Positions 1 through 8,062 of a DNA stretch of 32,868 bases are shown here, piece by piece. Numbering within the stretch: the stretch's first letter is position 1; each line of letters begins with the position of its first letter. The notes under the pieces are model-generated. The model worked only from the letters and a program-made list of their open reading frames with translations. It ran no database searches and was not told where the DNA came from. The position numbers were made by a program, and so were the translations under genes. Source of the stretch: Kineosporia sp. R_H_3. Its GTDB lineage: Bacteria; Actinomycetota; Actinomycetes; Actinomycetales; Kineosporiaceae. The stretch is taken from positions 12,231 to 45,098 of the forward strand of contig NZ_MWLL01000085.1 in NCBI RefSeq assembly GCF_002198675.1, in the 5' to 3' direction.

Positions 1-40
1 CACCACCTCGACCACCACCTCGACCACCACCTCGACCACC
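1..40. repeat. 12-bp tandem repeat at window edge
   Basis: The unit CACCACCTCGAC is repeated three times and followed by a partial copy. Frame 2 reads as Thr-Thr-Ser repeats and stops at the TGA at 53-55, which overlaps the GTG at 52 in a GTGA arrangement, so this may be the tail of an upstream gene. Frame 1 reads as His-His-Leu-Asp repeats and runs without a stop into the DsbA-like frame. The upstream gene lies outside the window, so which frame is translated cannot be decided here. Confidence 0.7.
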
Positions 41-51
41 CGGAGCACGAA

Positions 52-804
52 GTGACGAACGCCCGTACCGCGAAGAGCGCCCGCGAGAAGTCCGCCGAGA
101 TGCGCGCGCAGGCCGCCCGGCAGGAGACCCGCAAGCGCAACACCCTCGTCCTGGCGGCGGTCCTCGCCGTCCTCGCCGTGGCCGTCGGGGCCACCGTCCT
201 CGTCCGCACTGCGACGCACAACCAGGCCGTCGCGCAGGCCGCCGCCGAGGCACCGCCCGCGAACGTCAACGCCGACGGCGGGATCGTCGTGGGCGACGGC
301 GGCGCGAAGGTCACCATCACGACGTACGAGGACTTCCAGTGCCCGGCGTGCGCCTCGTTCGAGGAGGCGAACGCGACGCAGATCGAGAAGTGGATCGCGG
401 ACGGCACGGTGAAGGTCGAGTACCGGCCGATCGCGTTCCTCGACGAGCAGTCGACGACCGGGTACTCGACCCGGGCCCTCGTCGCCGCTGCCGCGGTCGT
501 CGACAAGACGCCGTCGGCGTTCCCGGCCTTCCACAAGCTGCTCTTCGCGAACCAGCCGGCCGAGGGCTCCGCGGGGCTGGACGACGCCAAGCTCGTCGAG
601 CTCGCGGGTCAGGCGGGCGGCGACACCGCCGCCGTGCAGACGGCGCTCTCGCAGGGGAAGTTCAAGGGCTGGACGGCGAAGGTCACCGACGCCTTCTTCA
701 CGGCGAAGTACACGGGGACGCCGACGATCCTCGTCAACGGCACGCAGCTCAAGGACTGGTCGCCGACCGCTCTCGCCGCGGCCGTCCAGAAGGCCGCCGC
801 CTGA
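52..804 (+). CDS. DsbA family thiol oxidoreductase, membrane anchored
   Basis: A 250-residue protein of the DsbA/thioredoxin-fold family (DSBA-like, Thioredoxin_4 type). Such proteins make or rearrange disulfides in exported proteins. Residues 1-30 are basic and charged and should be cytoplasmic. Residues 31-51 form one hydrophobic segment, and the rest should lie outside the membrane. The active-site motif CPAC is at about 97-100 (context EDFQCPACASF) and the cis-proline loop is near TGTPTILVNG. The GTG start has GGAG at 42-45, six bases upstream, and overlaps a possible upstream stop as GTGA, which suggests translational coupling. The frame is open to the window edge, so a longer N-terminus cannot be excluded. 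Partner proteins such as a VKOR-type oxidase are not in view. Confidence 0.88.
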   Translation: MTNARTAKSAREKSAEMRAQAARQETRKRNTLVLAAVLAVLAVAVGATVLVRTATHNQAVAQAAAEAPPANVNADGGIVVGDGGAKVTITTYEDFQCPACASFEEANATQIEKWIADGTVKVEYRPIAFLDEQSTTGYSTRALVAAAAVVDKTPSAFPAFHKLLFANQPAEGSAGLDDAKLVELAGQAGGDTAAVQTALSQGKFKGWTAKVTDAFFTAKYTGTPTILVNGTQLKDWSPTALAAAVQKAAA

Positions 805-821
805 GGTCCCGCTCCGCGCGA

Positions 822-866
822 CCGCTGCCGCGGGTGCCGGGACTGGTCCCGGGCCCGCGGCAGCGG
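822..866 (+). terminator. Long hairpin after the DsbA-like gene
   Basis: The 13-base arms at 822-834 and 854-866 pair perfectly. A second inner stem forms between 837-842 and 847-852, so nearly the whole segment folds into one rod. There is no T tract, as is common for actinobacterial terminators. It starts 18 bases after the DsbA-like stop and ends just before the next gene. Confidence 0.75.
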
Positions 867-879
867 CATGCTGGCCCGC

Positions 880-1207
880 GTGACGCACGATCCCGACCGG
901 CCGCCGGACGTCCGGGTCCCGCTGCCCGCGGCCCTCGCGCAGCCGTCGTGGCGGCGCTGGGTGCCGGCGCTCGTCACGGCCGTCGCGATCGGGATGCACC
1001 TCGTCATGGCCGTCCCCTACGCGGCGTCGGGGCTGCTCGCCCCGGGCTGGGCCGTGGCCCTGCTCGCCGTCTGGTGGTTCGTCCTCGGCGGGGTGCTGCT
1101 CGTGCTCGCGGCGCGGCCTGTTCGTGCTCGTGGTGCCGCTCGTCGCGCTGCTCACGTGGGTGGCGGTCGTCTCCGCCGGTGACGCCTGGCTCGGCTGGAC
1201 GGCCTGA
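880..1207 (+). pseudogene. Small membrane protein with a frameshift
   Basis: The family is not recognised. From the GTG at 880 the frame encodes about 78 residues with good transmembrane segments (near VPALVTAVAIGMHLVMAV and AVALLAVWWFVLGGVLLVL). It then turns into Arg/Ala-rich sequence of low plausibility ending at 1182. From about 1110 the next frame instead reads as a continuing membrane segment (GLFVLVVPLVALLTWVAVV) and stops at 1205-1207. Joining the frames near 1108-1117 would restore a protein of roughly 108 residues. One extra base explains this, either a true mutation or an assembly error. CATGCT at 867-872, seven bases before the GTG, could be the -10 box of a leaderless message. 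An ATG at 868 is an alternative start but sits directly on the preceding hairpin. Confidence 0.65.
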
Positions 1208-1228
1208 GACCTCGCCGCGACGGGAACG

Positions 1229-1720
1229 TCAGTCGTCGCGCTCGGTGCGGCTGTGGAGGGCGACGAGCGTCGCGAGCCGGCTCGCCTCGGCCCGGCCGTG
1301 GGCGCCGTCCGCCCGCTGGATCGCCATGACGGCGAGCGTGTCGCCGTCCGACAGGTCGAGCGTGACCCACGGGTCGCCGTCCCCGAACCGGACGTCGACG
1401 ACCTGCGCCCACTCGAGGTCACGCCGGGTCGTGAGGTTGCGGACGGCGAGACCGTCCTGCGCGGGCACGGCGGCCACGAGCGCGAAGCGGGAGAGCACCC
1501 ACCCGACCGCGGCCGCGACGGCGAGGAACCCGACGCGGTCGTACCAGGCGAGCTGGAAGCCCTCGCGGCTCGGCAGCCCGAACGCGAGGAGCGCGAAGAC
1601 GAGCCCCTGCGCGACCGCGACCCCCGTCGCGACCCGGCGGCCGCGCACCGAGCGGAAGGGCAGGTGCAGCCTGGCCGCCTCCTGGCCGTCGGAGCCCGCG
1701 GGGACCTGCGCGCCGCTCAC
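1229..1720 (-). CDS. PH-domain-containing membrane protein
   Basis: A protein of about 163 residues with two hydrophobic segments in its first half (around [18 protein letters not shown] and [19 protein letters not shown]). A beta-rich domain follows (near [20 protein letters not shown] and [20 protein letters not shown]), which fits the bacterial PH (bPH) family found beside hisG in many actinobacteria. The precise role is unknown. The GTG at 1720 overlaps the hisG stop by four bases (GTGA), so I prefer it to the in-frame ATG at 1729. It is the last gene of the rib-his unit and should be translationally coupled to hisG. It converges on the broken membrane gene to its left. Confidence 0.75.
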   Translation of the reverse strand: MSGAQVPAGSDGQEAARLHLPFRSVRGRRVATGVAVAQGLVFALLAFGLPSREGFQLAWYDRVGFLAVAAAVGWVLSRFALVAAVPAQDGLAVRNLTTRRDLEWAQVVDVRFGDGDPWVTLDLSDGDTLAVMAIQRADGAHGRAEASRLATLVALHSRTERDD

Positions 1721-2562
1721 AGCCGGCACGCGTGGATGCCGGTGACGAGGATGGCCCGGGCGCCGAGGGCGTACAGGTCGTCCATGACCTGGTTCGTCCG
1801 GGTCCGCGGCACCATCGCGCGGACGGCGACCCAGCCCTTGTCGTGGAGCGGCGACACCGTCGGCGACTCCAGCCCCGGCGTGATCGCGCAGGCGTTCTCG
1901 ACGTGCTCGACGCGGACGTCGTAGTCCATGAGCACGTACTGCCGGGCCACGAGGACGCCCTGCAGCCGGCGGACGAGGACGTCGACGGCGTCGTCCTGGC
2001 CGGCCCCGGTGCGGCGGACGAGGACCGCCTCGGAGCGCAGGATCGGCTCCCCGAAGATCTCGAGCCCGGCGGCGCGCAGCGTCGACCCGGTCTCGACGAC
2101 GTCCGCGATGACGTCGGCGACGCCGAGCCGGACGGCCGTCTCGACCGCACCGTCGAGCCGGACGACGGCGGCGGTAACCCCGTGCTCGCGCAGGTGCGCC
2201 TCGACGATCCCCGCGTAGCTCGTCGCGATCCGCCGGCCCTCGAGGTCGCCGACGGCCGACGCCGTCCCCGCCCTGGCGGCGAACCGGAACGTCGAGCCGC
2301 CGAACCCGAGCGGGACGACCTCCTCGGCGTCCGCCCCGGAGTCCAGGAGCAGGTCCCGGCCGGTCACGCCGACGTCGAGGGTGCCCGCGCCGACGTAGAG
2401 CGCGATGTCGCGCGGGCGCAGGAAGAAGAACTCGACGTCGTTCGCGGCGTCGACGAGGACGAGCTCGCGGTGGTCCCGGCGCTGCTTGTAGCCGGCCTCG
2501 CGGAGCATCTCCGAGGCCTCCTCGGAGAGGGCACCCTTGTTCGGGACGGCGACGCGGAGCAT
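1717..2562 (-). CDS. hisG: ATP phosphoribosyltransferase HisG, long form
   Basis: HisG catalyses the first step of histidine synthesis: ATP plus PRPP gives phosphoribosyl-ATP. The protein has 281 residues, the length of the long form that carries a C-terminal regulatory (ACT-like) domain for histidine feedback and needs no HisZ. The start [12 protein letters not shown], the motif [12 protein letters not shown] and the C-terminal segment [20 protein letters not shown] are typical. GGAAGG lies a short distance before the ATG. It follows hisE by 53 bases, so the first two steps of the pathway are encoded together. Its stop overlaps the start of the PH-domain gene. Confidence 0.95.
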   Translation of the reverse strand: MLRVAVPNKGALSEEASEMLREAGYKQRRDHRELVLVDAANDVEFFFLRPRDIALYVGAGTLDVGVTGRDLLLDSGADAEEVVPLGFGGSTFRFAARAGTASAVGDLEGRRIATSYAGIVEAHLREHGVTAAVVRLDGAVETAVRLGVADVIADVVETGSTLRAAGLEIFGEPILRSEAVLVRRTGAGQDDAVDVLVRRLQGVLVARQYVLMDYDVRVEHVENACAITPGLESPTVSPLHDKGWVAVRAMVPRTRTNQVMDDLYALGARAILVTGIHACRL

Positions 2563-2615
2563 GGCAGGACCTTCCGGATACGGCGGGGTGCAGGGACGGG
2601 TCGGGGGCGACGCCG

Positions 2616-2879
2616 TCACAGATGCTTGTAGACGTCCTCGAGGGTGAGACCGGACGCCACCATGAGCACCTGGAGGTGGTAGAGCAGCTGCGAGATCTCC
2701 TCGGCGGTGCGCTCCCGGCCCTCGTGCTCGGCGGCCATCCAGACCTCGGCGGCCTCCTCGACGATCTTCTTGCCGATCGTGTGCACGCCGGCGTCGAGGG
2801 CCGCGACCGTGCCGGAGCCGGCCGGGCGGGTCACCGCCTTCTCGCTGAGCTCGGCGAACAGGGCCTCGAAGGTCTTCAC
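2616..2879 (-). CDS. hisE: Phosphoribosyl-ATP pyrophosphatase HisE
   Basis: HisE removes pyrophosphate from phosphoribosyl-ATP, the second histidine step. The 87 residues match the all-alpha MazG-like HisE family, with [16 protein letters not shown] and [14 protein letters not shown] carrying the metal-binding acidic residues. I chose the GTG at 2879 ([11 protein letters not shown]) because family members normally begin there and because a TAGCCT -10 box ends eight bases upstream. A TTG at 2888 would add three residues. It lies 33 bases after ribH on the same strand, so read-through from the rib operon is possible as well as independent transcription. Confidence 0.93.
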   Translation of the reverse strand: MKTFEALFAELSEKAVTRPAGSGTVAALDAGVHTIGKKIVEEAAEVWMAAEHEGRERTAEEISQLLYHLQVLMVASGLTLEDVYKHL

Positions 2880-2887
2880 GTCCGCCA

Positions 2888-2893
2888 AGGCTA
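2888..2893 (-). promoter_or_regulatory. Possible -10 box for leaderless hisE
   Basis: TAGCCT on the minus strand ends eight bases before the hisE GTG. It fits the TANNNT pattern seen before many genes in this window. No good -35 is visible. It would let hisE-hisG be expressed when the upstream FMN riboswitch shuts the rib operon. Confidence 0.45.
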
Positions 2894-2912
2894 GGGCACG
2901 CCGGGCGCGCCG

Positions 2913-3392
2913 CTACGGGCGGCCGGTGAGGCGGTAGAGCGTGACGGCGGTCGTGACGGCCGCGGTGGCCGCCTCGTACCCCTTGTCCTCCTTCGACCCG
3001 GGCAGCCCGGACCGCTCGAAGGCCTGCTCCACCGTGTCGCACGTGAGGACGCCGAACCCGACGGGCACCCCGGTCTTCACGCTGACCTCGGTGAGCCCGA
3101 CGGTCGCGGCCTGGCAGACGTAGTCGAAGTGCGGCGTCCCGCCGCGGACGACGACGCCGAGCGCGACGACGGCGTCGAACCCGTGGCTCGCGAGCCGCTG
3201 GGCGGCCACCGCGAGCTCGAACGTGCCCGGCACGTTGACGACGACGACCTCGTCGACCTGGCAGTCCTCGAGGCCGCGCCGCGCCCCCGCCAGGAGCCCG
3301 CCCATGATCTCGGAGTGCCAGGAGGCGTGGACGATCGCGACCCGCAGCGCGGAACCGTCCGCCAGGGTCGTCGGTGCACCTTCGCCGCTCAT
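2913..3392 (-). CDS. ribH: 6,7-dimethyl-8-ribityllumazine synthase
   Basis: Lumazine synthase condenses 5-amino-6-ribitylaminouracil with 3,4-dihydroxy-2-butanone 4-phosphate, the penultimate riboflavin step. The 159 residues match the family length. Typical segments are the substrate site around [17 protein letters not shown] and [15 protein letters not shown], which holds the conserved His, and the C-terminal [15 protein letters not shown]. Family members assemble as pentamers or icosahedra. The ATG overlaps the ribBA stop by four bases (ATGA), so translation is probably coupled. It is the last rib gene of the operon. Confidence 0.96.
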   Translation of the reverse strand: MSGEGAPTTLADGSALRVAIVHASWHSEIMGGLLAGARRGLEDCQVDEVVVVNVPGTFELAVAAQRLASHGFDAVVALGVVVRGGTPHFDYVCQAATVGLTEVSVKTGVPVGFGVLTCDTVEQAFERSGLPGSKEDKGYEAATAAVTTAVTLYRLTGRP

Positions 3393-4714
3393 CGCAGCCC
3401 TCCAGCCTCGTCGCCGACAGGTTCGAGCACGTGCCCCATCCGGTCCGCCTTGGTCCGCAGGTACGCCCGGTTGTGCTCGGACGCGCCCACGAGGAGCGGT
3501 ACCCGGACCCGGACCTCCACGCCGTGGGCGCGCAGGCCGTCGACCTTCTCCGGGTTGTTCGTCAGAAGTCGCACCGCGCTGTAGCCCAGATCACGCACGA
3601 TCGCGGCGGCGGCGCCGTACTCCCGCGCGTCGACGGGCAGGCCCTGCTCGACGTTCGCGGAGACCGTGTCGTGCCCGAGGTCCTGCAGCGCGTACGCCGT
3701 GAGCTTGGCGAGCAGGCCGATCCCGCGGCCCTCGTGGCCGCGCAGGTAGACCACGGCACCGCCGTCCTCGCCGATCGCGCGCAGCGACGCGGCGAGCTGC
3801 GGACCGCAGTCGCAGCGCAGCGAGCCGAAGCCGTCGCCGGTGAGGCACTCGGAGTGCACCCGGACGAGCGGGGCGCCGTCCGACGTCGGCGCGACGAGCG
3901 CCACGTGCTCGGCGCCGGTGAGCAGGTCGCGGTAGCCGTGCGCGGTGAACGTGCCGAACCGGGTCGGCAGGGTCGTCGTCGAGTCGCGCCGCACCCGGGC
4001 CCGGCCGGGCTCGCGCGCGGGCAGCCGGGAGAGCAGCTGGGCGACGTCCTCGTGGCGGCGGCGGTACTCGGCGAGGTCCGCGATGCTCACCAGCGGCAGG
4101 CCGAACTCGTCGGCGAGGGTCCGCAGGCCGGGCAGCCGGGTCATCCCGCCGTCGTCGTCGACGACCTCCGCGATGACCCCCACCGGGGCGACGCCGGCGA
4201 GCCGGCAGAGGTCGACGGCGGCCTCGGTGTGCCCGGGCCGCTCGAGGACGCCACCGGGCCGGGCCCGCAGCGGGAACACGTGGCCGGGGCGGGTGAGGTC
4301 GCCGGCGGTCGTCGCCGGGTCGGCCAGCGCCCGCAGCGTCGTCGCCCGGTCGGCGGCGCTGATGCCCGTGCTGACGCCGTGCCGGGCGTCGACGGAGACG
4401 GTGTACGCCGTCCCCTTCGCGTCCTCGTTGACGGCGACCATCGGCGGCAGGCCGAGGGTGTCGGCGAGGTCGTCCGGCATCGGCGCGCAGAGCACTCCCG
4501 AGGTGTGCCGGACGGTCCAGGCGATCCAGCGCGGCGTCGCGTGCGCCGCCGCCATGATGACGTCGCCCTCGTTCTCGCGGTCCTCGTCGTCGACGACGAG
4601 GACCGGCAGCCCGTCCCGGATCGCGGCGATCGCGGCCTCGACGGGGTCGAGCCGGACGGCGTCCGGCGCCTCGTGCTGCACGGACGTCTCCGCGACGCTC
4701 TGCTCGGCGGTCAT
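3389..4714 (-). CDS. ribBA: Bifunctional DHBP synthase / GTP cyclohydrolase II
   Basis: The 441-residue protein carries both branch-opening enzymes of riboflavin synthesis. The N-terminal RibB half makes 3,4-dihydroxy-2-butanone 4-phosphate from ribulose 5-phosphate; it shows [30 protein letters not shown] and [16 protein letters not shown]. The C-terminal RibA half opens GTP; it shows the zinc cysteines in [18 protein letters not shown], then [14 protein letters not shown] and [14 protein letters not shown]. No key residue looks lost in either half. The ATG at 4714 is preceded by a strong AGGAGG and shares one base with the ribM stop (TGATG). Confidence 0.96.
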   Translation of the reverse strand: MTAEQSVAETSVQHEAPDAVRLDPVEAAIAAIRDGLPVLVVDDEDRENEGDVIMAAAHATPRWIAWTVRHTSGVLCAPMPDDLADTLGLPPMVAVNEDAKGTAYTVSVDARHGVSTGISAADRATTLRALADPATTAGDLTRPGHVFPLRARPGGVLERPGHTEAAVDLCRLAGVAPVGVIAEVVDDDGGMTRLPGLRTLADEFGLPLVSIADLAEYRRRHEDVAQLLSRLPAREPGRARVRRDSTTTLPTRFGTFTAHGYRDLLTGAEHVALVAPTSDGAPLVRVHSECLTGDGFGSLRCDCGPQLAASLRAIGEDGGAVVYLRGHEGRGIGLLAKLTAYALQDLGHDTVSANVEQGLPVDAREYGAAAAIVRDLGYSAVRLLTNNPEKVDGLRAHGVEVRVRVPLLVGASEHNRAYLRTKADRMGHVLEPVGDEAGGLR

Positions 4715-5403
4715 CACGCCACCTCCTGGTAGCTCGGGTCGGCGACGGTCTGCTCCTGGCGCGACGCCTTGGCCCACACGAAGAAGCCCCAGACGACGAA
4801 GGCGCCGTAGACGAGGTAGAGCACCGCCGACGGGTACAGCTGGGCACGCAGGAGCAGCGGCACCCCGACGGCGTCCACGGCGACCCAGACGAGCCAGAAG
4901 TCGACCCAGCCGCGCGCCATCGCGTACGTCGCGAGGAGCGAGCCGGTGAAGATCCAGGCGTCGGCCCAGACCGGCGGGAACGAGCCGAGGGCGCTGAAGA
5001 CGGGGGTGAGCACGCCGACGAGCACCGCGGCGACGACGACGAGCGCGGCGCGCTCGCGCCACGTCGCCCAGCGCGGGGTGACCGGCGAGCCGCCGTCGTG
5101 CCGGCTGCGCGTCCACCGGACCCAGCCGTAGGCGGAGACGACGACGAACATGACCTGGCGGGCGGCCTGGCCGAGCAGGTTCTCGCCCTGCGGCGTGTTG
5201 AAGGCCGCGCCGAGGAAGACCGTGAAGAGCAGGACGTTGCCGACGATGCCGACCGGCCAGGCCCAGACCCGGCGGCGCATCCCGCCGATCGCGCTCGCCA
5301 GGCCGAACGAGTTGCCGACGATCTCGCGCCAGAGGATGTCGTGGCCGGCGATCGTCAGCGTCTGGTTGAGCGCGGTGTCGACGACCTCCGCGAAGCCGCT
5401 CAC
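4714..5403 (-). CDS. ribM: PnuC-family transporter, probable riboflavin transporter RibM
   Basis: A 229-residue integral membrane protein with about seven hydrophobic segments and the PnuC-family signatures around [17 protein letters not shown] and the C-terminal [19 protein letters not shown]. PnuC proteins move vitamins such as nicotinamide riboside. Members encoded inside FMN-riboswitch operons of actinobacteria are known as the riboflavin transporter RibM. Here it sits between ribE and ribBA under the same riboswitch, so riboflavin is the likely substrate; that is inference from context. The GTG start overlaps the ribE stop by four bases (GTGA) and its own stop overlaps the ribBA ATG. Confidence 0.88.
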   Translation of the reverse strand: MSGFAEVVDTALNQTLTIAGHDILWREIVGNSFGLASAIGGMRRRVWAWPVGIVGNVLLFTVFLGAAFNTPQGENLLGQAARQVMFVVVSAYGWVRWTRSRHDGGSPVTPRWATWRERAALVVVAAVLVGVLTPVFSALGSFPPVWADAWIFTGSLLATYAMARGWVDFWLVWVAVDAVGVPLLLRAQLYPSAVLYLVYGAFVVWGFFVWAKASRQEQTVADPSYQEVA

Positions 5404-6059
5404 GCCGGCACCTCCGTGCTCGCGGGGCGCGCGAGCATCCGCTCGACGTACTTCGCGAGCACGTCGACCTCGAGGTTGACGACCTCGCCGGGCGCCCGGC
5501 GGCCGAGGGTCGTCCGGGCGAGGGTCTCCGGGATGAGCGAGACCGTGAACGTGGTCGCCGTACCGCCGTCCGGCAGCGCCGCGCCGGCGGGGGCCTCCCA
5601 CGCGTCGTCGACCGACGCGACGGTCAGCGAGATGCCGTCGACGGCGACGGAGCCCTTCTCGACGACGTAGCGCGCGAGGGTGTCGGGGACGGCGATCCGC
5701 ACGACCTCCCAGCGGTCGCCCGGCACCCGCTCGACGACCGTGCCGACGCCGTCGACGTGGCCCTGGACGACGTGGCCGCCGAACCGGCCGTCCGCCCGCA
5801 TGGGCCGCTCCAGGTTGACCGGCGTGCCCGGGCGCAGGCCCGCGAGCGACGTCCGGCGCAGGGTCTCGAGCATGACGTCGGCGGTGAACGTGTCGCCGTC
5901 CTGCTCGATGACGGTCAGGCAGATGCCGTTGACGGCGATCGAGGCGCCGTGGAAGGCGTCGCTCGTGACGAGGGGGCCGCGCACGGTGATCCGCGCCGAC
6001 TCGGCACCCGGCTCCAGGCCGACCACCTCGCCGAGCTCCTCGACGATCCCGGTGAACAT
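5400..6059 (-). CDS. ribE: Riboflavin synthase, alpha subunit
   Basis: Riboflavin synthase dismutates two molecules of 6,7-dimethyl-8-ribityllumazine to riboflavin and the pyrimidine precursor. The 219-residue protein begins with the diagnostic [12 protein letters not shown] and contains two lumazine-binding barrels in tandem. The first has NGICLTV and the second has GHVDGVGTV and [11 protein letters not shown]. An Ala/Pro/Gly-rich insert near residues 165-178 ([13 protein letters not shown]) slightly lengthens the second barrel. The start codon shares a base with the ribD stop (TGATG), so it is coupled to ribD. Confidence 0.96.
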   Translation of the reverse strand: MFTGIVEELGEVVGLEPGAESARITVRGPLVTSDAFHGASIAVNGICLTVIEQDGDTFTADVMLETLRRTSLAGLRPGTPVNLERPMRADGRFGGHVVQGHVDGVGTVVERVPGDRWEVVRIAVPDTLARYVVEKGSVAVDGISLTVASVDDAWEAPAGAALPDGGTATTFTVSLIPETLARTTLGRRAPGEVVNLEVDVLAKYVERMLARPASTEVPA

Positions 6060-7177
6060 CAGGCACTCACTTCCGCAGGGACCTGGGGAGGCGTGGACGG
6101 CGTCGCGGCGGTCCCGGCCGCGGCGTCCGTGGTGGTGCTCTCGGGTGCTGCCGTCCGCGGTCCGACGACGACGGGGACGGCGGTGATGCGGACGTCGCCG
6201 TCGAGCACGGCGACGTCCGTGACGTCGAGCCGGACGACGTCCGCGATGCTCCGGATGCCGAGGTCGCCGACGGCGCTCGCACCGGAGCCGAGCAGGGCCG
6301 GCGCGACGTACGCGAGCACCTCGTCGACGGCGCCGGCGGCGAGGAACGCGGCGGCCAGCGTCGGCCCGCCCTCGAGCCAGACGTGGCGCACCTCGCGGGC
6401 GGCCAGCGCCGCGAGCACCTCGTGCGGGTCGCGGGTGCGCAGGTGCAGCGTCGGCGCCGCGTCGTCGAGGACGCGCGCACCGGGCGGGACGTCGGTGTGG
6501 CCGACGACGACGCGCAGCGGCTGGCGGCCGACGGGGCGGCCGTCGGCGTCCCGGACGGTGAGGTGCGGGTCGTCGGCGAGGACCGTGCCGGTGCCGACGA
6601 CGACCGCACCGGTCTCGGCGCGGCGGGCGTGCACGTCGGCCCGGGACGCCGGGTTGGTGATCCAGCGGCTCGAGCCGTCGGCGGCGGCGCTGCGACCGTC
6701 GAGGGTGCCGGCGAACTTCCACGTGACGAACGGGCGGCCGGTGCGGACGGCGTGCAGCCAGCGCCGGTTGAGCGCCTCGGCGTCGGCGGCGAGGACGTGC
6801 TCCTCGACGTCCAGGCCGGCGGCGCGCAGCACGCTCGCGCCGCCCGCGGCGTCCGGGTTCGGGTCGGAGGCGCCGACGACGACGCGGGCGATCCCGGCGT
6901 CGATGAGGGCCTGGCTGCACGGGCCGGTGCGGCCGGTGTGCGTGCACGGCTCGAGCGTGACGACCGCCGTCCCGCCGCGCGCGGCGCCGCCCGCCCGGGC
7001 GAGGGCGTCGACCTCGGCGTGCGGGGTGCCGGCACCGCGGTGCCAGCCCTCCCCCGCGACACCGCCGGTGCGGTCGAGGATCACGCAGCCGACCTGGGGG
7101 TTCGCGCCGCCGGCGGGGCCGCGCGCGGCGAACGCCAGGGCGCGACGCATGGCCGCGACCTCGGTGGGGCTCGCCAT
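6059..7177 (-). CDS. ribD: Bifunctional riboflavin deaminase/reductase RibD
   Basis: The 372-residue protein joins a zinc-dependent pyrimidine deaminase domain (HAEVDAL, then PCTHTGRTGPC for the zinc site) to an NADPH-dependent reductase domain (TWKFAGTLDGRSAAADGSS and later VWLEGGPTLAAAFL). Together they carry out the second and third steps from GTP to riboflavin. The last 30 or so residues are a Thr/Pro/Ala-rich tail of low complexity. The ATG at 7177 has AGGAGGG eight bases upstream. In-frame starts further upstream, in the leader, would give sequence unlike the family. It is the first gene of the operon and lies about 160 bases downstream of the FMN riboswitch. Confidence 0.95.
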   Translation of the reverse strand: MASPTEVAAMRRALAFAARGPAGGANPQVGCVILDRTGGVAGEGWHRGAGTPHAEVDALARAGGAARGGTAVVTLEPCTHTGRTGPCSQALIDAGIARVVVGASDPNPDAAGGASVLRAAGLDVEEHVLAADAEALNRRWLHAVRTGRPFVTWKFAGTLDGRSAAADGSSRWITNPASRADVHARRAETGAVVVGTGTVLADDPHLTVRDADGRPVGRQPLRVVVGHTDVPPGARVLDDAAPTLHLRTRDPHEVLAALAAREVRHVWLEGGPTLAAAFLAAGAVDEVLAYVAPALLGSGASAVGDLGIRSIADVVRLDVTDVAVLDGDVRITAVPVVVGPRTAAPESTTTDAAAGTAATPSTPPQVPAEVSA

Positions 7178-7300
7178 CGCCAGGACCCTCCTGCCTCGTG
7201 CCGGTGGTGCTCGGGCACGGGCTCCGGGTGGTGCGACGGCGGTCGTGAGGGCTCCGCCGTGGTGGCCGGGCTCTCGACACGTCGTCACGCGGCACCGACG

Positions 7301-7322
7301 CCTGCGCAGGTCGATGACCTGC
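7301..7322 (-). other. Two mutually exclusive hairpins in the rib leader
   Basis: The palindrome CCTGCGCAGG (7301-7310) overlaps a perfect 7-bp stem with a 3-base loop formed by 7306-7312 and 7316-7322. Only one can form at a time. They lie just downstream of the riboswitch aptamer and upstream of the ribD start, where an expression platform is expected. No T-rich terminator is visible. The regulatory role is inference. Confidence 0.4.
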
Positions 7323-7339
7323 ACGGACGTCGCCGCCGT

Positions 7340-7466
7340 GCGTGCTGCCTCCCATCCGGACTCTCACCGTCGGTCCCGGAGTTCCACCGGGTCAACCGGC
7401 CGCTGGCTGCGGTCGGGTCGCGGACTGTCACCGCCGGTTCGGATTTTCACCGACCCCGGAGCACGC
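7340..7466 (-). ncRNA. FMN riboswitch (RFN element)
   Basis: Read on the minus strand, the conserved RFN blocks appear in order: GGGGTCGGTGAAAATCCGAA, CCGGCGGTGACAGTCCGCGA, GGTTGACCCGGTGGAACTCC, GGGACCGACGGTGAGAGTCC, then GGATGGGAGG. The closing P1 helix pairs 7461-7466 with 7340-7345. FMN binding to this aptamer family turns off riboflavin genes; here it precedes ribD, ribE, ribM, ribBA and ribH. The gap to ribD is long enough for an expression platform. Confidence 0.97.
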
Positions 7467-7482
7467 GTGCGTAACGCCTCAC

Positions 7483-7511
7483 AGTATGCACAGCGGGGGC
7501 CGGAAGGACAG
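7483..7511 (-). promoter_or_regulatory. Probable promoter of the rib operon
   Basis: On the minus strand a -10-like CATACT (7488 to 7483) lies 17 bases after a weak -35-like CTGTCC (7511 to 7506). Transcription would start near 7476, about ten bases before the riboswitch aptamer. The position fits well; the -35 match is poor. Confidence 0.5.
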
Positions 7512-7638
7512 ACCCACCCGGCTGGGAGCGGGCTGTGACGTTCGTGGCGCCGCGGGCGGGAATGCCGTCGGCGGCGCCGTGAACGTGGTGCCGAAAAGGT
7601 GGTGCCTCTGTCCGGGGGCGGCCCGTACGGTCGCCGAC

Positions 7639-8046
7639 GTGATCGAGGACCGGGACGGCGGGCCGACCGACCACTTCCACGTGTCGTCGACGCTCAACCG
7701 GGCGTCGATCCGGCGGCACGGGCTCGACGCGTCGAGGATGGGAGCTGCGCCGGGGATCGCCGGCAGCAGCCGACCGGAGGCCGACGGCGTCTTCGTCGCT
7801 CGCGGGCGGCACGAGGCGCAGTGGTTCGTGCGGATGAACAACACCGGTGGCCCGGTCGACGTCTGGCAGGTCGAGGACGTCGACGTCGCGGCGTTGGAGG
7901 ACAACGGGAACGGGTACCAGTACGTGCCCGGCACGGTGCCCGCCGCCCGGGTCCGGCTGGTGGCGCGGGACCTGCCGGTCGCGACCCCGGACCGGGCCGA
8001 CGAGGGCTGGGCCGTCGCGCCGTCCTGGGGGACGTCGTCCGCCTGA
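7639..8046 (+). CDS. Small conserved-looking protein, possible ADP-ribosyltransferase-like fold
   Basis: A 135-residue soluble protein that I cannot place firmly. Its opening HFHVSSTLNRASIRRHGLD resembles the His-x-Ser/Thr ... GL motif of KptA/DarT-like ADP-ribosyltransferase folds. A strongly patterned core follows: MGAAPGIAGS, GVFVARGRHEAQWFVRMNN and GGPVDVWQVEDVD. The acidic pair in the middle could serve an NAD-binding cleft, but this is only a resemblance. The GTG at 7639 is chosen because TACGGT at 7626-7631 ends seven bases upstream, as expected of a leaderless message, and because the sequence before it is poor. It is divergent from the rib operon and convergent with the GNAT gene. 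Confidence 0.6.
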   Translation: MIEDRDGGPTDHFHVSSTLNRASIRRHGLDASRMGAAPGIAGSSRPEADGVFVARGRHEAQWFVRMNNTGGPVDVWQVEDVDVAALEDNGNGYQYVPGTVPAARVRLVARDLPVATPDRADEGWAVAPSWGTSSA

Positions 8047-8062
8047 CGCAGGGCGTGCGGGC

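Noticed and set aside
339-1745. Long plus-strand open frame across the DsbA-like gene and beyond.
   Set aside because: Arg/Gly/Pro-rich sequence without any domain; it overlaps better-supported genes on both strands and is a GC-skew shadow.
7178-7324. ribD starting at an upstream in-frame ATG (7324).
   Set aside because: The extra 49 residues are Arg/Ala/Pro-rich and unlike RibD, while the ATG at 7177 has a strong ribosome binding site and the family N-terminus.
5757-7538. Long plus-strand open frame opposite ribE and ribD.
   Set aside because: It runs antisense to two unmistakable rib genes and the riboswitch, and has low-complexity composition.
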